Part shown: piece after piece, positions 52,105 through 62,706 of the stretch
Numbering within the stretch: position 1 is the stretch's first letter
How the letters are laid out: each line of letters begins with the position of its first letter
Origin: Xenorhabdus japonica
GTDB lineage: Bacteria; Pseudomonadota; Gammaproteobacteria; Enterobacterales; Enterobacteriaceae
Assembly (NCBI RefSeq): GCF_900115195.1
Contig: NZ_FOVO01000013.1
Span: 1-64,000 of the forward strand
Length of the DNA stretch: 64,000 nt
Reading direction: 5' to 3'
Notes under the pieces: model-generated
Told to the model about the DNA's origin: nothing
Database searches by the model: none
Seen by the model: only the letters and a program-made list of their open reading frames with translations
Made by a program: the position numbers and the translations under genes

Positions 52105-53349
52105 TTAATCAGTGTGAAGTGCATGAGCTTCAACTTTTGGTCTCAGAAACAGGGCTGGCAACGCAACCAACGCCATAACCCAAAATATGCCACTTCCTAT
52201 ATGCTCATACATGAAACCAGCAATTATACTCATGACGGCAATACCGCCTCCCATGGCTAAAGCAGAGTAAGTTGCCTGCAACCGAATAATTTCGTTTTCT
52301 TTTCTGGCACCAATAAAGCGCATTGCTGCCAAATGGCAAACAGTAAAAGTGCCACAATGCAGGATTTGAATAATAATCAATACTGGTAATTCGGTTGATA
52401 TTCCCATTAATCCCCAACGAATAACACCACAAATTCCTGATAACAGCAGCAAATTACGTGCACTCCAACGGCGAAATAGCTGTTTGCTGAAAGTAAATAT
52501 TACAACTTCCGCCACAACTCCCAATGACCAGAGATAACCAATGGTTGATGAGGAATAACCTGCCTGCTCCCAGTAAATGGAGCCAAAACTGTAGTATCCC
52601 GCATGGGCAGCCTGCAATAAAGTTACGCATACTAAAAACTGCCACACTAATTTTTCGGATAAGAGTTCTTTAAAAGAAACAGTATTCGTATTTGTAGCCT
52701 TAATTTTTCCTATCGGCATGACAGAAGGTTTCAACATCATTCCCAATAGCATGGCTGTGATACTGAATAACAAAAAAGCAAGAATAATACGATGTGTTCC
52801 AAATAATTCACTGCCAATCCAGTTAATTAAACTGTCAAGAGATATGTTCCAACCAAAATCCAAACGACTGACTGAGAAATTTATTCCATCGGCAGACATT
52901 AATATACCCGTTAACGAAGAGCTAATAATAAATGCAACCGATCCCCAAACTCTTACCTTGCCATAATCAAATGTAAATTGTTTTTGCCATGTTCCTGCCA
53001 AAGCATCTGATAAAGGGACTAATGGTGAGAAAAATAAGTTGAAACCTACCATGACAAAGAAAAGCCATGCCCAGTGACTACCAAATACAAAGCCAGTGGC
53101 AAAAAGTAATGCCAACAATGAGAGGAAACGCAGTGCTTTAATTAATTTAGAAGGATCTTTTACTGTAGGAGAGATAACCAGACTACCGATAAAACGGGCA
53201 ACCATTCCAATACCTAGCAGCATTCCTATCATTGAAGCTTCAATACCTTCACCTTTCAACCAGACAGACCAAAAAGGCAAAAATATTCCAAAAGAGAAAA
53301 AATAGGTGAAATAACCTAGCCCTAGCCAAAATGTTGATGGAACAACCAT
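52105..53349 (-). CDS. hcaT: HcaT-like MFS transporter (3-phenylpropionate permease family)
   Basis: A 12-helix major facilitator protein close to HcaT and its LacY/NHS relatives. From the ATG at 53349 (MVVPSTFWLGLGYFTYFFSF), with AGGGG about nine bases upstream, it has 414 residues. The open frame reaches a TTG at 53388, but that start lies inside the glyA terminator. The segment FLPFWSVWLKGEGIEASMIG and LGIGMVARFIGSL (residues about 20-60) are typical. The hca dioxygenase genes are absent here, so the substrate is uncertain. Confidence 0.85.
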   Translation of the reverse strand: MVVPSTFWLGLGYFTYFFSFGIFLPFWSVWLKGEGIEASMIGMLLGIGMVARFIGSLVISPTVKDPSKLIKALRFLSLLALLFATGFVFGSHWAWLFFVMVGFNLFFSPLVPLSDALAGTWQKQFTFDYGKVRVWGSVAFIISSSLTGILMSADGINFSVSRLDFGWNISLDSLINWIGSELFGTHRIILAFLLFSITAMLLGMMLKPSVMPIGKIKATNTNTVSFKELLSEKLVWQFLVCVTLLQAAHAGYYSFGSIYWEQAGYSSSTIGYLWSLGVVAEVVIFTFSKQLFRRWSARNLLLLSGICGVIRWGLMGISTELPVLIIIQILHCGTFTVCHLAAMRFIGARKENEIIRLQATYSALAMGGGIAVMSIIAGFMYEHIGSGIFWVMALVALPALFLRPKVEAHALHTD

Positions 53350-53370
53350 CCAAATGCCCCTATTTTTTAA

Positions 53371-53409
53371 TGCAAAAAACCCGCTCAAAACTAATGTTAT
53401 GAGTCGGGC
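53371..53409 (-). terminator. Terminator of glyA
   Basis: On the minus strand GCCCGACTCA and TTGAGCGGG pair imperfectly around a TAACATTAGTT loop, and are followed by TTTTTTGC. It ends about 22 bases before the chosen hcaT start codon. Confidence 0.75.
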
Positions 53410-53437
53410 TTAGTACTAAACTACATTTTATTTTAAA

Positions 53438-54691
53438 TTATGCGTAAACCGGATATTTTGCGCAGATATTCAATACTTTTTGCTTAACACTTTCAATGGT
53501 CGCTTCATCATTGATGTTATCCAGTACATCACACATCCAGCCTGCCAGTTCGCGAGTTTCAGCTTCCTTAAAGCCACGACGGGTAATTGCAGGCGTTCCG
53601 ATACGAATACCTGAAGTGACAAATGGACTACGCGGATCGTTAGGCACGCTGTTTTTGTTAACAGTGATATTGGCACGCCCCAACGCTGCATCAGCATCTT
53701 TACCCGTAATGTCTTTATCCACCAGATCCAGCAAGAACAAATGGTTTTCGGTTTCTCCGGAAACAACTTTGTAACCACGTTGCAGGAATACTTCTACCAT
53801 CTCTTTCGCATTCTTAGCAACTTGATGTTGGTAAACCTTAAATTCAGGCTCCATCGCTTCTTTCAATGCAACTGCCTTACCAGCAATAACATGCATCAAT
53901 GGGCCGCCCTGAGAACCAGGGAAAACAGAGGAATTCAGTTTCTTGTAAAACTCTTCATCGCCACCTTTCGCCAGAATCAGGCCTCCGCGTGGGCCAGCCA
54001 GCGTTTTATGCGTTGTGGTTGTTACAACATGCGCATGAGGAACTGGGTTTGGATAAACACCAGCAGCAACCAGACCAGCCACGTGAGCCATGTCAACGAA
54101 TAGGTAAGCACCAATTTCATCGGCAATTTCACGCATCTTCGCCCAATCAACAATACCAGAATAAGCAGAGAAGCCACCGATGATCATTTTAGGCTGATGT
54201 TTTTGTGCCTGAGTACGAATATCTTCGTAGTCGATTTTGCCTGCTTCATCAATACCATAAGGAACGATGTTATAAAGCTTACCGGAGAAGTTAACTGGAG
54301 AGCCGTGAGTCAGGTGGCCACCGTGCGCCAGATTCATCCCTAAAACAGTATCGCCGGGCTTCAGCAATGTCATATACACCGCAGCATTTGCCTGAGAACC
54401 AGAGTGCGGCTGGACATTAGCATAATCTGCACCAAACAGCTCTTTTGCGCGGTCAATCGCCAGTTGTTCAACTACATCGACATATTCACAGCCACCGTAG
54501 TAACGTTTACCCGGATAGCCTTCCGCATACTTGTTAGTGAGCTGAGATCCTTGAGCCTGCATAACTCTTGGACTAGTGTAGTTTTCAGAAGCAATCAATT
54601 CAATGTGTTCTTCTTGACGACAAACCTCCTGTTCCATCGCTTGCCACAGTTCGGGATCGTAATTCGCAATATTCATTTCACGCTTTAACAT
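53438..54691 (-). CDS. glyA: Serine hydroxymethyltransferase
   Basis: GlyA interconverts serine and glycine and provides one-carbon units. The 417-residue PLP enzyme begins [16 protein letters not shown] as in E. coli. The PLP lysine is in [16 protein letters not shown] (about residue 229), with [18 protein letters not shown] and [14 protein letters not shown] around the active site. AGGAGAACC precedes the ATG. A PurR box lies 108 bases upstream, matching the known purine control of glyA. Confidence 0.98.
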   Translation of the reverse strand: MLKREMNIANYDPELWQAMEQEVCRQEEHIELIASENYTSPRVMQAQGSQLTNKYAEGYPGKRYYGGCEYVDVVEQLAIDRAKELFGADYANVQPHSGSQANAAVYMTLLKPGDTVLGMNLAHGGHLTHGSPVNFSGKLYNIVPYGIDEAGKIDYEDIRTQAQKHQPKMIIGGFSAYSGIVDWAKMREIADEIGAYLFVDMAHVAGLVAAGVYPNPVPHAHVVTTTTHKTLAGPRGGLILAKGGDEEFYKKLNSSVFPGSQGGPLMHVIAGKAVALKEAMEPEFKVYQHQVAKNAKEMVEVFLQRGYKVVSGETENHLFLLDLVDKDITGKDADAALGRANITVNKNSVPNDPRSPFVTSGIRIGTPAITRRGFKEAETRELAGWMCDVLDNINDEATIESVKQKVLNICAKYPVYA

Positions 54692-54798
54692 TTGGTTCTC
54701 CTGACTCAGCTACATCTCTAAAAAATACCCCTGAGGGCCAGAATGTCACACAGTGTAAACTCTTTTTATCGAATGAGATAGTCTTGACAAAACAAATT

Positions 54799-54814
54799 AC
54801 GCAAACGTTTGCAT
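54799..54814 (-). promoter_or_regulatory. PurR operator for glyA
   Basis: ACGCAAACGTTTGCAT is an almost perfect PurR box (palindromic core GCAAACGTTTGC). It lies in the glyA-hmp divergent region; glyA is a known PurR target in E. coli. Confidence 0.85.
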
Positions 54815-54986
54815 GGCGTATTAATAGCCCATTGGAAGCTGAACAACCTAGTATTGAGCCAATGATTTCAGATTTATCAATGATATTTGTGATATTGATC
54901 GAGATTTACAGTGATATAAATTCTAATTTTTTGATTTAAATCAATATGATTATCTTTTTTCAAATTGACATGTTCCCAAACCCTAT

Positions 54987-55009
54987 AAGTTGCATTTAAA
55001 ATGCAATTT
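54987..55009 (+). promoter_or_regulatory. NsrR-like operator upstream of hmp
   Basis: The palindrome with core TTGCATTTAAAATGCAA has 11-base arms around one central base and resembles the NsrR consensus for nitric-oxide-controlled genes. It ends 41 bases before the hmp start codon, a repressor-like location. Confidence 0.8.
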
Positions 55010-55050
55010 ATAGACTTCGGCATCATTTGAGAAAAATTTAGGAGATCCCC

Positions 55051-56241
55051 ATGCTAGACAGTCAGGTCATCGCAACCATAAAATCCACCATTCCATTAAT
55101 TGTTTCTACAGGCCCTAAGCTAACTGCACATTTTTATGAACGCATGTTCAAGCATAATCCTGAATTAAAAGATATTTTTAATATGAGCCACCAGATCAAT
55201 GGTGATCAACGTGAAGCTCTTTTCAATGCCCTTTGTGCATATGCTGCCAATATCGATAATCTGTCAGCACTATTACCCGCTGTAGAAAAAATCGCCCATA
55301 AACATGCCAGCCTCAACATTCAACCTGAGCATTATCAAATTGTAGGTACTCACCTTTTGGCGACACTTGATGAAATGTTTCATCCCGGTGACGAAATTCT
55401 CGATGCTTGGGGAAAAGCCTACAACGTATTGGCTGGCGTATTTATTAATCGAGAAGAGGAAATTTATCAAAGCGGTGAGTCCTTGGAAGGCGGTTGGCGT
55501 GATATACGTCAGTTCCGTGTTAGCCGGAAACAATCACAAAGTGAAGTCATCACTAGCTTTGAGTTTGTCCCTGTTGATGGTGGCAAAGTGATGGATTACA
55601 AACCAGGGCAATATTTGGGAGTCTATATAGAAGATTCAGCATTTGAAAACCGTGAAATCCGCCAATATTCACTGACCGCCGCACCAAACGGAATCAGTTA
55701 TCAAATTGCCATTAAACGTGAATCTCAAGGCAAGGTTTCAAATCACATGCATGATAATGTACAGGAAGGGGATATCGTAATGTTGGCAGCGCCACGCGGT
55801 GATTTTTTCCTTGACGTGCAAACTGACACGCCAGTGACACTGATTTCTGCTGGGGTTGGTCTGACTCCAATGATGAGTATGCTGCAATATCTGCATAACC
55901 AACATCATACTGGCTCAGTAAATTGGTTCCACGCAGCAGAACATGGTGGTTACCACGCTTTCGCCAATAAAGTAAGCGAGATGTCTGAATCCATGCCTAA
56001 TTTGTATTCACAAGTTTGGTATCGTGAACCAAGAGATTCCGATCAGAAAGACATTCATTATCAACACATTGGGCTTATGGATCTATCTCTCGTGAAAGAC
56101 GCAATAATGGTGGAAGGGATGCAATTCTATTTCTGTGGCCCCGTAGCTTTCATGCAACATATCGCCAAGCAATTGTTGGCAATGGGCATTAATGAACAAT
56201 ATATCCATTATGAATGTTTTGGCCCACATAAAGTGATGTAA
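55051..56241 (+). CDS. hmp: Flavohemoprotein (nitric oxide dioxygenase)
   Basis: Hmp turns nitric oxide into nitrate and protects against host NO. The 396-residue protein has an N-terminal globin (residues 1-140, with the haem-ligand histidine in [17 protein letters not shown] near residue 85), an FAD-binding barrel ([15 protein letters not shown] near residue 204) and an NAD-binding domain ([16 protein letters not shown]). It ends [22 protein letters not shown] stands before the ATG. It is divergent from glyA, with an NsrR-like site between. Confidence 0.97.
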   Translation: MLDSQVIATIKSTIPLIVSTGPKLTAHFYERMFKHNPELKDIFNMSHQINGDQREALFNALCAYAANIDNLSALLPAVEKIAHKHASLNIQPEHYQIVGTHLLATLDEMFHPGDEILDAWGKAYNVLAGVFINREEEIYQSGESLEGGWRDIRQFRVSRKQSQSEVITSFEFVPVDGGKVMDYKPGQYLGVYIEDSAFENREIRQYSLTAAPNGISYQIAIKRESQGKVSNHMHDNVQEGDIVMLAAPRGDFFLDVQTDTPVTLISAGVGLTPMMSMLQYLHNQHHTGSVNWFHAAEHGGYHAFANKVSEMSESMPNLYSQVWYREPRDSDQKDIHYQHIGLMDLSLVKDAIMVEGMQFYFCGPVAFMQHIAKQLLAMGINEQYIHYECFGPHKVM

Positions 56242-56294
56242 TAAAGATTACTAAATATACAAAACAAGTGATAACGGTTTTAACATCAGGTATT

Positions 56295-56324
56295 CCCACA
56301 TTCCATCTCCCATTAGAATGTGGG
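56295..56324. terminator. Probable bidirectional hairpin between hmp and glnB
   Basis: CCCACATTC and GAATGTGGG form a nine-base perfect stem between the convergent genes. There is no strong T-run on either side, so it is a probable rather than certain terminator. Confidence 0.5.
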
Positions 56325-56368
56325 TTAACTGACAATATTTTCGTTATCACTATCTACAATTAATTTAA

Positions 56369-56427
56369 TTTCAATTGATTCAGTTTCAATTTATTCAGTT
56401 TCATTGATTGAATTTCAGTTAATTAAA
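56369..56427. repeat. Four ~15-bp tandem repeats abutting glnB
   Basis: TTTCAATTGATTCAG, TTTCAATTTATTCAG, TTTCATTGATTGAA (14 bases) and TTTCAGTTAATTAAA lie side by side and end at the base before the glnB stop codon. Confidence 0.8.
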
Positions 56428-56778
<351 letters not shown>

Positions 56779-56781
56779 TTA

Positions 56782-58404
56782 TTACCAGTTCTTACGCCCG
56801 AAACCAGAAGTAATCGGGTAGCGCCTGTCTTTACCAAAATCACGGTGCGTAATGCGTGGGCCAATAGGTGCCTGACGACGTTTATATTCATTGCTGTCAA
56901 CCAGCCGGATCACCTTACGGACGATGGTTTCATCAAAACCTTCAGATACCAAATCAGCCACTGATTTGTCTTTTTCAACATATCCTTCAAGGATAGCATC
57001 CAACATGTCGTACGGAGGAAGGCTATCCTGATCCAGTTGATCCGGCGCTAACTCTGCTGATGGTGGACGATCAATCACACGCTGAGGAATAGCCGGAGAT
57101 ACTGTATTACGATATTTAGACAATGCAAATACCATAGTTTTAGGAACATCTTTCAAAGCATTAAAGCCACCAGCCATATCACCATACAGGGTTGAGTACC
57201 CTACTGCCGATTCACTTTTGTTGCTGGTCGTCAGTACCAAGCGGCGACGCTTGTTAGACATTGCCATCAAAATCACTGCGCGGCAACGTGCCTGCAAATT
57301 CTCTTCTGTCGTATCTTTTTCTGTTCCCGAAAACACCGGTTCAAGCTGTGTCATAAAGGCATCAAACATGGGTTCGATGGAAACAACGTCAAACTCAACG
57401 CCCAGTAATTCTGCTTGTTCTCTGGCATCGTGAATACTCATTTCTGAGGTATAGCGGAATGGCATCATGACCGCCTGCACATGATCTTTCCCTAAAGCAT
57501 CCACGGCAATCGCCAATGTTAGCCCTGAGTCAATTCCACCAGACAAACCAAGCAAAGCACCTTTAAAACCGTTTTTATGCACATAATCACGCACAGAAAT
57601 CACCAAGGCCTTATAGATTTGCGCCAGTGGTGGCAATTGAGGAATAGGGGCCGCCATTCGCTCAATATTCATATCATTGAAACGGCATTGTTCAATGTGT
57701 TCCTCAAATGCCGCCATACGATGGGTAATTTCACCATTTGCATCAAAGACCTTAGAGCAACCATCAAAAATGAGCTGATCTTGTCCCCCTACCTGATTGA
57801 GATAGATGATTGGCAATTGGATGCGCTGACAGTGAGACCTAATTAATGTACTGCGGATATTCGGTTTTTCACGATTATAAGGAGAAGCGTTAATGGATAA
57901 GATGATTTCTGCGCCAGCCTGTTTCAGGGCATCAATCGGAGCGTCAAACCACAAATCTTCACAAATCAATAAACCGAGGTTATAACCCTTGAATGGTATA
58001 ACGCAGCTTTGATTCCCCGCTTTAAAATAACGCTCTTCATCAAAGACGCCATAGTTTGGCAGTAACTGTTTAAAATAACGTGCCACAACTTTCCCTTTCC
58101 AAAACAGGGAAAGTGCGTTATAGAGTTTGCCATCCTGTTGCCACGGATGCCCTACCAAAATACCAACCTGAGAACTTGCTTCTTGCAAACGTACCAATTG
58201 TTCACGACAGCGCTGATGTAAATCAGGGCGGAACAACAAATCCTCTGGAAAATAGCCAGACAGCGCCAGCTCAGAAAACATAACCAGATCAGCACCTTTT
58301 GCTTGCTGTTCCTGAACTGTCTGCAACATACGTTCGCTGTTGCCTTCAATGTCTCCGACCAGCCAATTTAACTGGGCAAGAGCGATATTAAGAGTACGAC
58401 TCAT
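56782..58404 (-). CDS. nadE: Glutamine-dependent NAD+ synthetase
   Basis: This two-domain enzyme makes NAD from deamido-NAD using glutamine. The likely start is ATG 58404 (MSRTLNIALAQLNWLVGDIE) with GGAGAG upstream, giving 540 residues. The N-terminal nitrilase-like amidase has GLLICEDLWFD (catalytic cysteine near residue 145) and FSELALSGYFPEDLL. The C-terminal synthetase has the PP-loop LLGLSGGIDSGLTLAIAVDA and TTSNKSESAVGYSTLYGDMA. E. coli has a shorter, ammonia-dependent NadE elsewhere, so this form is a lineage difference. Linkage to glnB suggests coupling of nitrogen status to NAD synthesis. Confidence 0.93.
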   Translation of the reverse strand: MSRTLNIALAQLNWLVGDIEGNSERMLQTVQEQQAKGADLVMFSELALSGYFPEDLLFRPDLHQRCREQLVRLQEASSQVGILVGHPWQQDGKLYNALSLFWKGKVVARYFKQLLPNYGVFDEERYFKAGNQSCVIPFKGYNLGLLICEDLWFDAPIDALKQAGAEIILSINASPYNREKPNIRSTLIRSHCQRIQLPIIYLNQVGGQDQLIFDGCSKVFDANGEITHRMAAFEEHIEQCRFNDMNIERMAAPIPQLPPLAQIYKALVISVRDYVHKNGFKGALLGLSGGIDSGLTLAIAVDALGKDHVQAVMMPFRYTSEMSIHDAREQAELLGVEFDVVSIEPMFDAFMTQLEPVFSGTEKDTTEENLQARCRAVILMAMSNKRRRLVLTTSNKSESAVGYSTLYGDMAGGFNALKDVPKTMVFALSKYRNTVSPAIPQRVIDRPPSAELAPDQLDQDSLPPYDMLDAILEGYVEKDKSVADLVSEGFDETIVRKVIRLVDSNEYKRRQAPIGPRITHRDFGKDRRYPITSGFGRKNW

Positions 58405-58476
58405 AGAATGCGGCTCTCCTAGGCCATAAATCATCTATCTGCTTTACTGAGCTTCTGCTGCAAAGCAATTCATCTC

Positions 58477-58523
58477 TATACCCTGTATTGTTCAAGCTGA
58501 AATTTGAAACTCATAGGGGTATA
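58477..58523. repeat. Mini-ERIC palindrome between glrR and nadE
   Basis: TATACCC...TTCAAGCT on the left and TTTGAAACTCATAGGGGTATA-like on the right are ERIC ends separated by only a few bases, forming a 47-base palindrome. Confidence 0.6.
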
Positions 58524-58565
58524 TAATTTCTGTTCAGTGTAAGAATTTATGGGGTTGCAGAAAAG

Positions 58566-59903
58566 TTATTCCTTAAAATCGTTCGCCTCCAACTCATGGC
58601 GTGCTAATAACTTATAAAACTCTGTCCGGTTACGTCCGGCTATGCGAGCAGCATGGGTCACATTACCTTTGGTTATTTGCAACAATTTGCGCAGGTAATT
58701 CAATTCAAATTGCCCACGGGCTTCCACAAATGTCGGCAAGGCCGTATTTTCTCCTTCCAATGCCTGAGTAACCAAAGCATCACTAATGACCGGAGTCATC
58801 GTCAATGCTACACACTGTTCAATAACATTGACCAATTGACGAACATTGCCCGGCCAGCTTGCTGCCATCAGACATTTTATGGCGTTGGTGGAAAAGCTGC
58901 GAACAAAAGGTTTATGACGCTTGGCTGATTCACGTAACAGGTGATTGGCCAATAGAGGAATATCTTCTGAACGTTCATTCAAGGAAGGAATTTTCAAGTT
59001 AACAACGTTCAATCGATAATAGAGATCTTCACGAAATTCATTACGCTGCATTGCCTTAGGCAGGTCGCGGTGAGTAGCAGAAATGATTCTGACATCAATG
59101 TCTATATTCCGGTTACTCCCCAAAGGACGAACCTTGCGCTCCTGCAACACTCTCAATAGCTTAACTTGCAATGCCATCGGCATATCACCGATCTCATCAA
59201 GGAACAATGTTCCTCCTTGCGCTGCTAAAAATAGCCCTTCCCGGCTGCTGACTGCGCCCGTAAATGCACCTTTGGCATGACCAAATAATTCAGATTCCAG
59301 TAATTGCTCAGGTAAAGCACCACAATTAATTGCAATAAAAGGCTTCTTCGCCCGTGGACTAGCACGATGAATAGCTTGGGCCAGCACCTCTTTACCGGTT
59401 CCACTTTGCCCATTAATCAGAATACTAACGTCAGATAGAGCCACCATCTTTGCCTGCTCCAGTAGACGCAACATCAGAGGGCTTCGAGTGACAATCTTCT
59501 CGCTCCATTGTCCATCTATAGCTGGTGTTGACAGTTCCAGTGCATCATCAATGGCTTTATAAAGTGCATCACGATCAACGGGCTTAGTCAGAAAACTAAA
59601 TACACCTTGCTGCGTTGCTGCCACAGCATCAGGAATAGAACCATGTGCAGTCAGAATAATAACCGGCATACCGGGATGCTGTTTCTGAATCTCCGCAAAC
59701 AATGCCATACCATCCATTTCATCCATGCGTAAATCACTGATCACGATATCTACTTTTTCTTTTATCAGTGTGCGTAGCGCTTCATTTCCACTCTCTGCGG
59801 TCGTGACACGAAATCCTTCACTGGTCAAACGCATTCCCAATAGTTTTAGTAAGCTAGGATCATCATCAACTAAAAGAAGATGGGCGGGATTGCGCACTGT
59901 CAT
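58566..59903 (-). CDS. glrR: Two-component response regulator GlrR (sigma-54 activator)
   Basis: GlrR activates sigma-54 promoters, notably that of the small RNA GlmY. The 445-residue protein has a receiver domain (HLLLVDDDPSLLKLLGMRL; phosphoacceptor Asp in IVISDLRMDEMDG near residue 56), an AAA+ domain with Walker A NGQSGTGKEVLAQA, the sigma-54 loop ELFGHAKGAFTGA and Walker B TLFLDEIGDM, and a C-terminal Fis-type helix-turn-helix (KGNVTHAARIAGRNRTEFYK). It begins two bases after the yfhG stop codon. Three predicted GlrR boxes lie upstream of glmY. Confidence 0.97.
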   Translation of the reverse strand: MTVRNPAHLLLVDDDPSLLKLLGMRLTSEGFRVTTAESGNEALRTLIKEKVDIVISDLRMDEMDGMALFAEIQKQHPGMPVIILTAHGSIPDAVAATQQGVFSFLTKPVDRDALYKAIDDALELSTPAIDGQWSEKIVTRSPLMLRLLEQAKMVALSDVSILINGQSGTGKEVLAQAIHRASPRAKKPFIAINCGALPEQLLESELFGHAKGAFTGAVSSREGLFLAAQGGTLFLDEIGDMPMALQVKLLRVLQERKVRPLGSNRNIDIDVRIISATHRDLPKAMQRNEFREDLYYRLNVVNLKIPSLNERSEDIPLLANHLLRESAKRHKPFVRSFSTNAIKCLMAASWPGNVRQLVNVIEQCVALTMTPVISDALVTQALEGENTALPTFVEARGQFELNYLRKLLQITKGNVTHAARIAGRNRTEFYKLLARHELEANDFKE

Positions 59904-59905
59904 TA

Positions 59906-60775
59906 TTATTCGGCTCCTTTTTCTTCTGAGGGATTGGCTTTCGCTTTAGCATCCACATTTGCTGCCGATTTGTCTTTCGGCTTTGCCTGATTATTTAATG
60001 AAGCACCAGTATTAGATGAAGTGCCTGTATTGGATATAATCTCCGCGTCATTCACTTGTCCCATTCCACCTTGAGTAGCAACATTATTTTGTTCTTGTTT
60101 ACGGGATGAAAGTTGGCGTTCAATATCTGTCAGATTTTCTAGTTTGCGGGATATTTCGTTAAATTCACTTTCTAAACGTACCCGCGCTTCTTTCAATCGG
60201 TCAATTTTATTATCACTGTCAAGCTGAAATCGCTGGAATTTAGCCTTTTCTTCGGCAAGATTAATTTTCAGGTATTGCTGCTCACGCCACAATTGGAGTA
60301 ATGGTCGCAAAGCTACAGGAAATTGTGCGCTATACCGATTAAAGTTTTCCACAATTCTCTTGCGTTCAGGTAATCCAGGAGCCGTTCTGTCAATCAAAAT
60401 GCTTTGTTTAAACATTTGATGCCAATCAGTCAGAGTAGCCGGAGTTAAACGTTCCTCCATCTCACGAGCTTCTGCCGCAGATAATCGATCTGTGCAATCT
60501 ATAAATCTCAGCCAATAAAGCCCGTTTTCCATCGTTGATGGCTTCGTTATGTCCCAGATTAAATTACAATTCTTAAGACGATAATCCGTGGCACTTTGTT
60601 CAGGCAGAATAGACTGCGTAATCGTCGCCAAATTGTCTGATCCACGAGTACCAACACAGCCTGCCAGTAAACAGGGAACAAATAATAGCAACATAGCACG
60701 GAAACGTAGGGTCGAAACATGTGCCAGAATAGGCAGCATCTCCGTCATAAAGCGGTAAGTAAACCTGTTATACAT
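59906..60775 (-). CDS. yfhG: YfhG/QseG-like outer membrane lipoprotein
   Basis: A 289-residue lipoprotein between the sensor and regulator. The lipobox FVPCLLAGCVG sits near residue 40 after a hydrophobic stretch, and the mature part contains a coiled coil (KFQRFQLDSDNKIDRLKEAR and following, about residues 178-225) and an Asn/Gly/Ala-rich, low-complexity tail. In E. coli YfhG (QseG) interacts with the GlrK (QseE) sensor. It is six bases downstream of glrK. Confidence 0.9.
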   Translation of the reverse strand: MYNRFTYRFMTEMLPILAHVSTLRFRAMLLLFVPCLLAGCVGTRGSDNLATITQSILPEQSATDYRLKNCNLIWDITKPSTMENGLYWLRFIDCTDRLSAAEAREMEERLTPATLTDWHQMFKQSILIDRTAPGLPERKRIVENFNRYSAQFPVALRPLLQLWREQQYLKINLAEEKAKFQRFQLDSDNKIDRLKEARVRLESEFNEISRKLENLTDIERQLSSRKQEQNNVATQGGMGQVNDAEIISNTGTSSNTGASLNNQAKPKDKSAANVDAKAKANPSEEKGAE

Positions 60776-60781
60776 AATTAT

Positions 60782-62221
60782 TCAGTCATTCTCCGCAGTT
60801 AATGGCAGTTCAACCCGAAAACATACGTCAGCAAACTCGGATTCTATCAAGTGAAGTTCTCCCTGCATCTGTTTAATACAATCTTGCGCAATGCTTAAGC
60901 CAAGACCACTTCCTTTAACTGCACCTTTTCGTTGCAGTTTTCCTTGATAAAATGGCTCAAAGATCATACTTTTTTCTAATTCAGGAATAGGTGTTCCTGT
61001 ATTGGCAATATCAATCTGAATATTTTTACCCATTTGCCGACTAAAAATCCAAATGTTACCGGATTCAGCTCCATAGTGCACTGCATTGGAATAGAGATTA
61101 TCAATCACCCGTGTCAATAAACTAGGCTCAGCCCAACAATAATCCATATCCATTTGAATTTCTGTGTAAATATTTTTAATCCGCGCAGGTAATTGATGTG
61201 ACAATACAACACCATCCACAATTTCTTTTAAAGAGACAACCTGATTCTCAGCAGGACCATCCGCCAATTTACGATTATATTCAAGTAATTGTTCAATAAG
61301 CCGCTGTAGATGTTTACTGCTACCGTCCAGAATACTGACAACTTCTTTTTGATCCGCCGTCAGAGGCCCTGCAATTTCATCAGCCAATAACTCCGTCCCT
61401 TCACGCATACTTGCCAGAGGTGTTTTCAGCTCATGAGAGATATGGCGCAAAAACTCATGACGCTGAGACTCAAGCCAGGATAAACGCTCACTCAGCCAAA
61501 TAATGCGCTGGGCCAATGACCGCAATTCCCGAGGCCCTTTAAAAGAGTCAATCTGATTTTCCAATGACTGCCCTTCTCCCAGCCGATTGATCATCCTCTC
61601 AATGCCCTTTACTGGCCCAATGATCATACGTGTAAACAAAGCTATCAAAAAAGCGCTTAACAAAAATAAGATTAGGCTTTGCCAACCAAAAAATCGCCCT
61701 TTATCAGCGATATCCTTTTGCAGTTGTTCACCACGACTAGAAACAATTTTACGGGTTTCCTGTACAATAAAACTATTAGCCTTGGAGAATTCTTCAAGTA
61801 ATTTAGATGAAGTTGGTTCTGGCAAGCCATTACTACAAGAAATATTGACCAGCCCCGATAATAACTTATCGAATTTCTTCGTGTACTCCGCATTAGCCAA
61901 CATCACCATCTGACTGTCCAGCATATTCATGTACTGCCTGTATTGGCGTTGATAAAGCTGTTTCAGCCTATCATCCCCTAAGACACAGTATTGACGGTAG
62001 CTACGTTCCATCTCAAGGGCTATTCGAGTCATCATTTCGCTACGATGAGCATCTGTCACAGCTGAATGATTAATCGCAGCCGCTTTAGTACTGAGCTGAT
62101 CAAGACTTTGATAAGCCTGATAAGCCAGAACCAGCAATGGCAACAACACCAACCAGAAAGCCATTACAACTAATTGGCGTAATGAGCGTGGAAATAAACG
62201 CCATTTTTTCAAAGAAATCAT
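60782..62221 (-). CDS. glrK: Sensor histidine kinase GlrK (QseE)
   Basis: The inner membrane kinase for GlrR. The 479-residue protein has a first membrane segment (LVVMAFWLVLLPLLVLAYQA), a periplasmic loop of about 130 residues, a second segment (WQSLILFLLSAFLIALFTRM, near residue 175), a HAMP domain, the phospho-histidine box FLRHISHELKTPLASM (about residue 259) and an ATPase domain with NLYSNAVHYG and GSGLGLSIAQD. It leads the glrK-yfhG-glrR operon, and glmY lies just upstream. Confidence 0.96.
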   Translation of the reverse strand: MISLKKWRLFPRSLRQLVVMAFWLVLLPLLVLAYQAYQSLDQLSTKAAAINHSAVTDAHRSEMMTRIALEMERSYRQYCVLGDDRLKQLYQRQYRQYMNMLDSQMVMLANAEYTKKFDKLLSGLVNISCSNGLPEPTSSKLLEEFSKANSFIVQETRKIVSSRGEQLQKDIADKGRFFGWQSLILFLLSAFLIALFTRMIIGPVKGIERMINRLGEGQSLENQIDSFKGPRELRSLAQRIIWLSERLSWLESQRHEFLRHISHELKTPLASMREGTELLADEIAGPLTADQKEVVSILDGSSKHLQRLIEQLLEYNRKLADGPAENQVVSLKEIVDGVVLSHQLPARIKNIYTEIQMDMDYCWAEPSLLTRVIDNLYSNAVHYGAESGNIWIFSRQMGKNIQIDIANTGTPIPELEKSMIFEPFYQGKLQRKGAVKGSGLGLSIAQDCIKQMQGELHLIESEFADVCFRVELPLTAEND

Positions 62222-62233
62222 CTTATAACCTGT

Positions 62234-62263
62234 TTACATTGAAGCTAATTATATTGAAGCTAA
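62234..62263. repeat. Two 15-bp tandem repeats upstream of glrK
   Basis: TTACATTGAAGCTAA and TTATATTGAAGCTAA differ at one base and lie 12 bases upstream of the glrK start codon. Confidence 0.8.
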
Positions 62264-62464
62264 CCGACGCAAGCCGGAGGATAAAGTCTGCCAGATGATA
62301 AATGCTACAATTACTTTTTCTCTTAATTTTAATTTAAAGAAGAAAATAACAATTAGCCGAAAATAAAAATAATAGTTGAAAACAGTAAGTAATTGATAGC
62401 AGTAGCTAATTGAAAATTATGCGGATACATACACAAAACATGATGGACAGGAATAACCTGTAAT

Positions 62465-62694
62465 AATGACGGCGGGATAGTAACTTCTTTACTATCCCGC
62501 CAGTGAGGATCCTTCATGCTGCTCAATGAGCATGTAGGTGGTGCCTCACTCCACGTGTCGCCCTGTGTTTGATAAAGCCCGAAGGCGAGTATCATGAAGT
62601 TGGACGGTAGGCACCTTACTTTGGCGTCATTCTGGGCTTATGTGGCATGTTTCCACCTGATTGTGGGCCTACATAAAAAGTTGAATGAGCAACT
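62465..62694 (-). ncRNA. glmY: Small regulatory RNA GlmY
   Basis: GlmY sequesters the adaptor RapZ and so stabilises GlmZ, which activates glmS for amino-sugar synthesis. The predicted 5' end at about 62694 reads AGTTGCTCATTCA, close to the E. coli GlmY start, and lies 12-13 bases after a sigma-54 box. The region is located between purL and glrK, the GlmY locus. It ends in a 13-base-pair perfect hairpin, GGCGGGATAGTAA / TTACTATCCCGCC (62471-62501), but the following T-run is weak, so the exact 3' end and size (about 230 bases, longer than in E. coli) are uncertain. The body can form further hairpins such as AGCCCGAAGGCG. Confidence 0.8.
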
Positions 62695-62706
62695 GCTTGT
62701 TATTAT

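Noticed and set aside
53350-53388. A longer hcaT start at the TTG codon
   Set aside because: It lies inside the glyA terminator hairpin, and the ATG at 53349 has a better ribosome binding site and matches the family.
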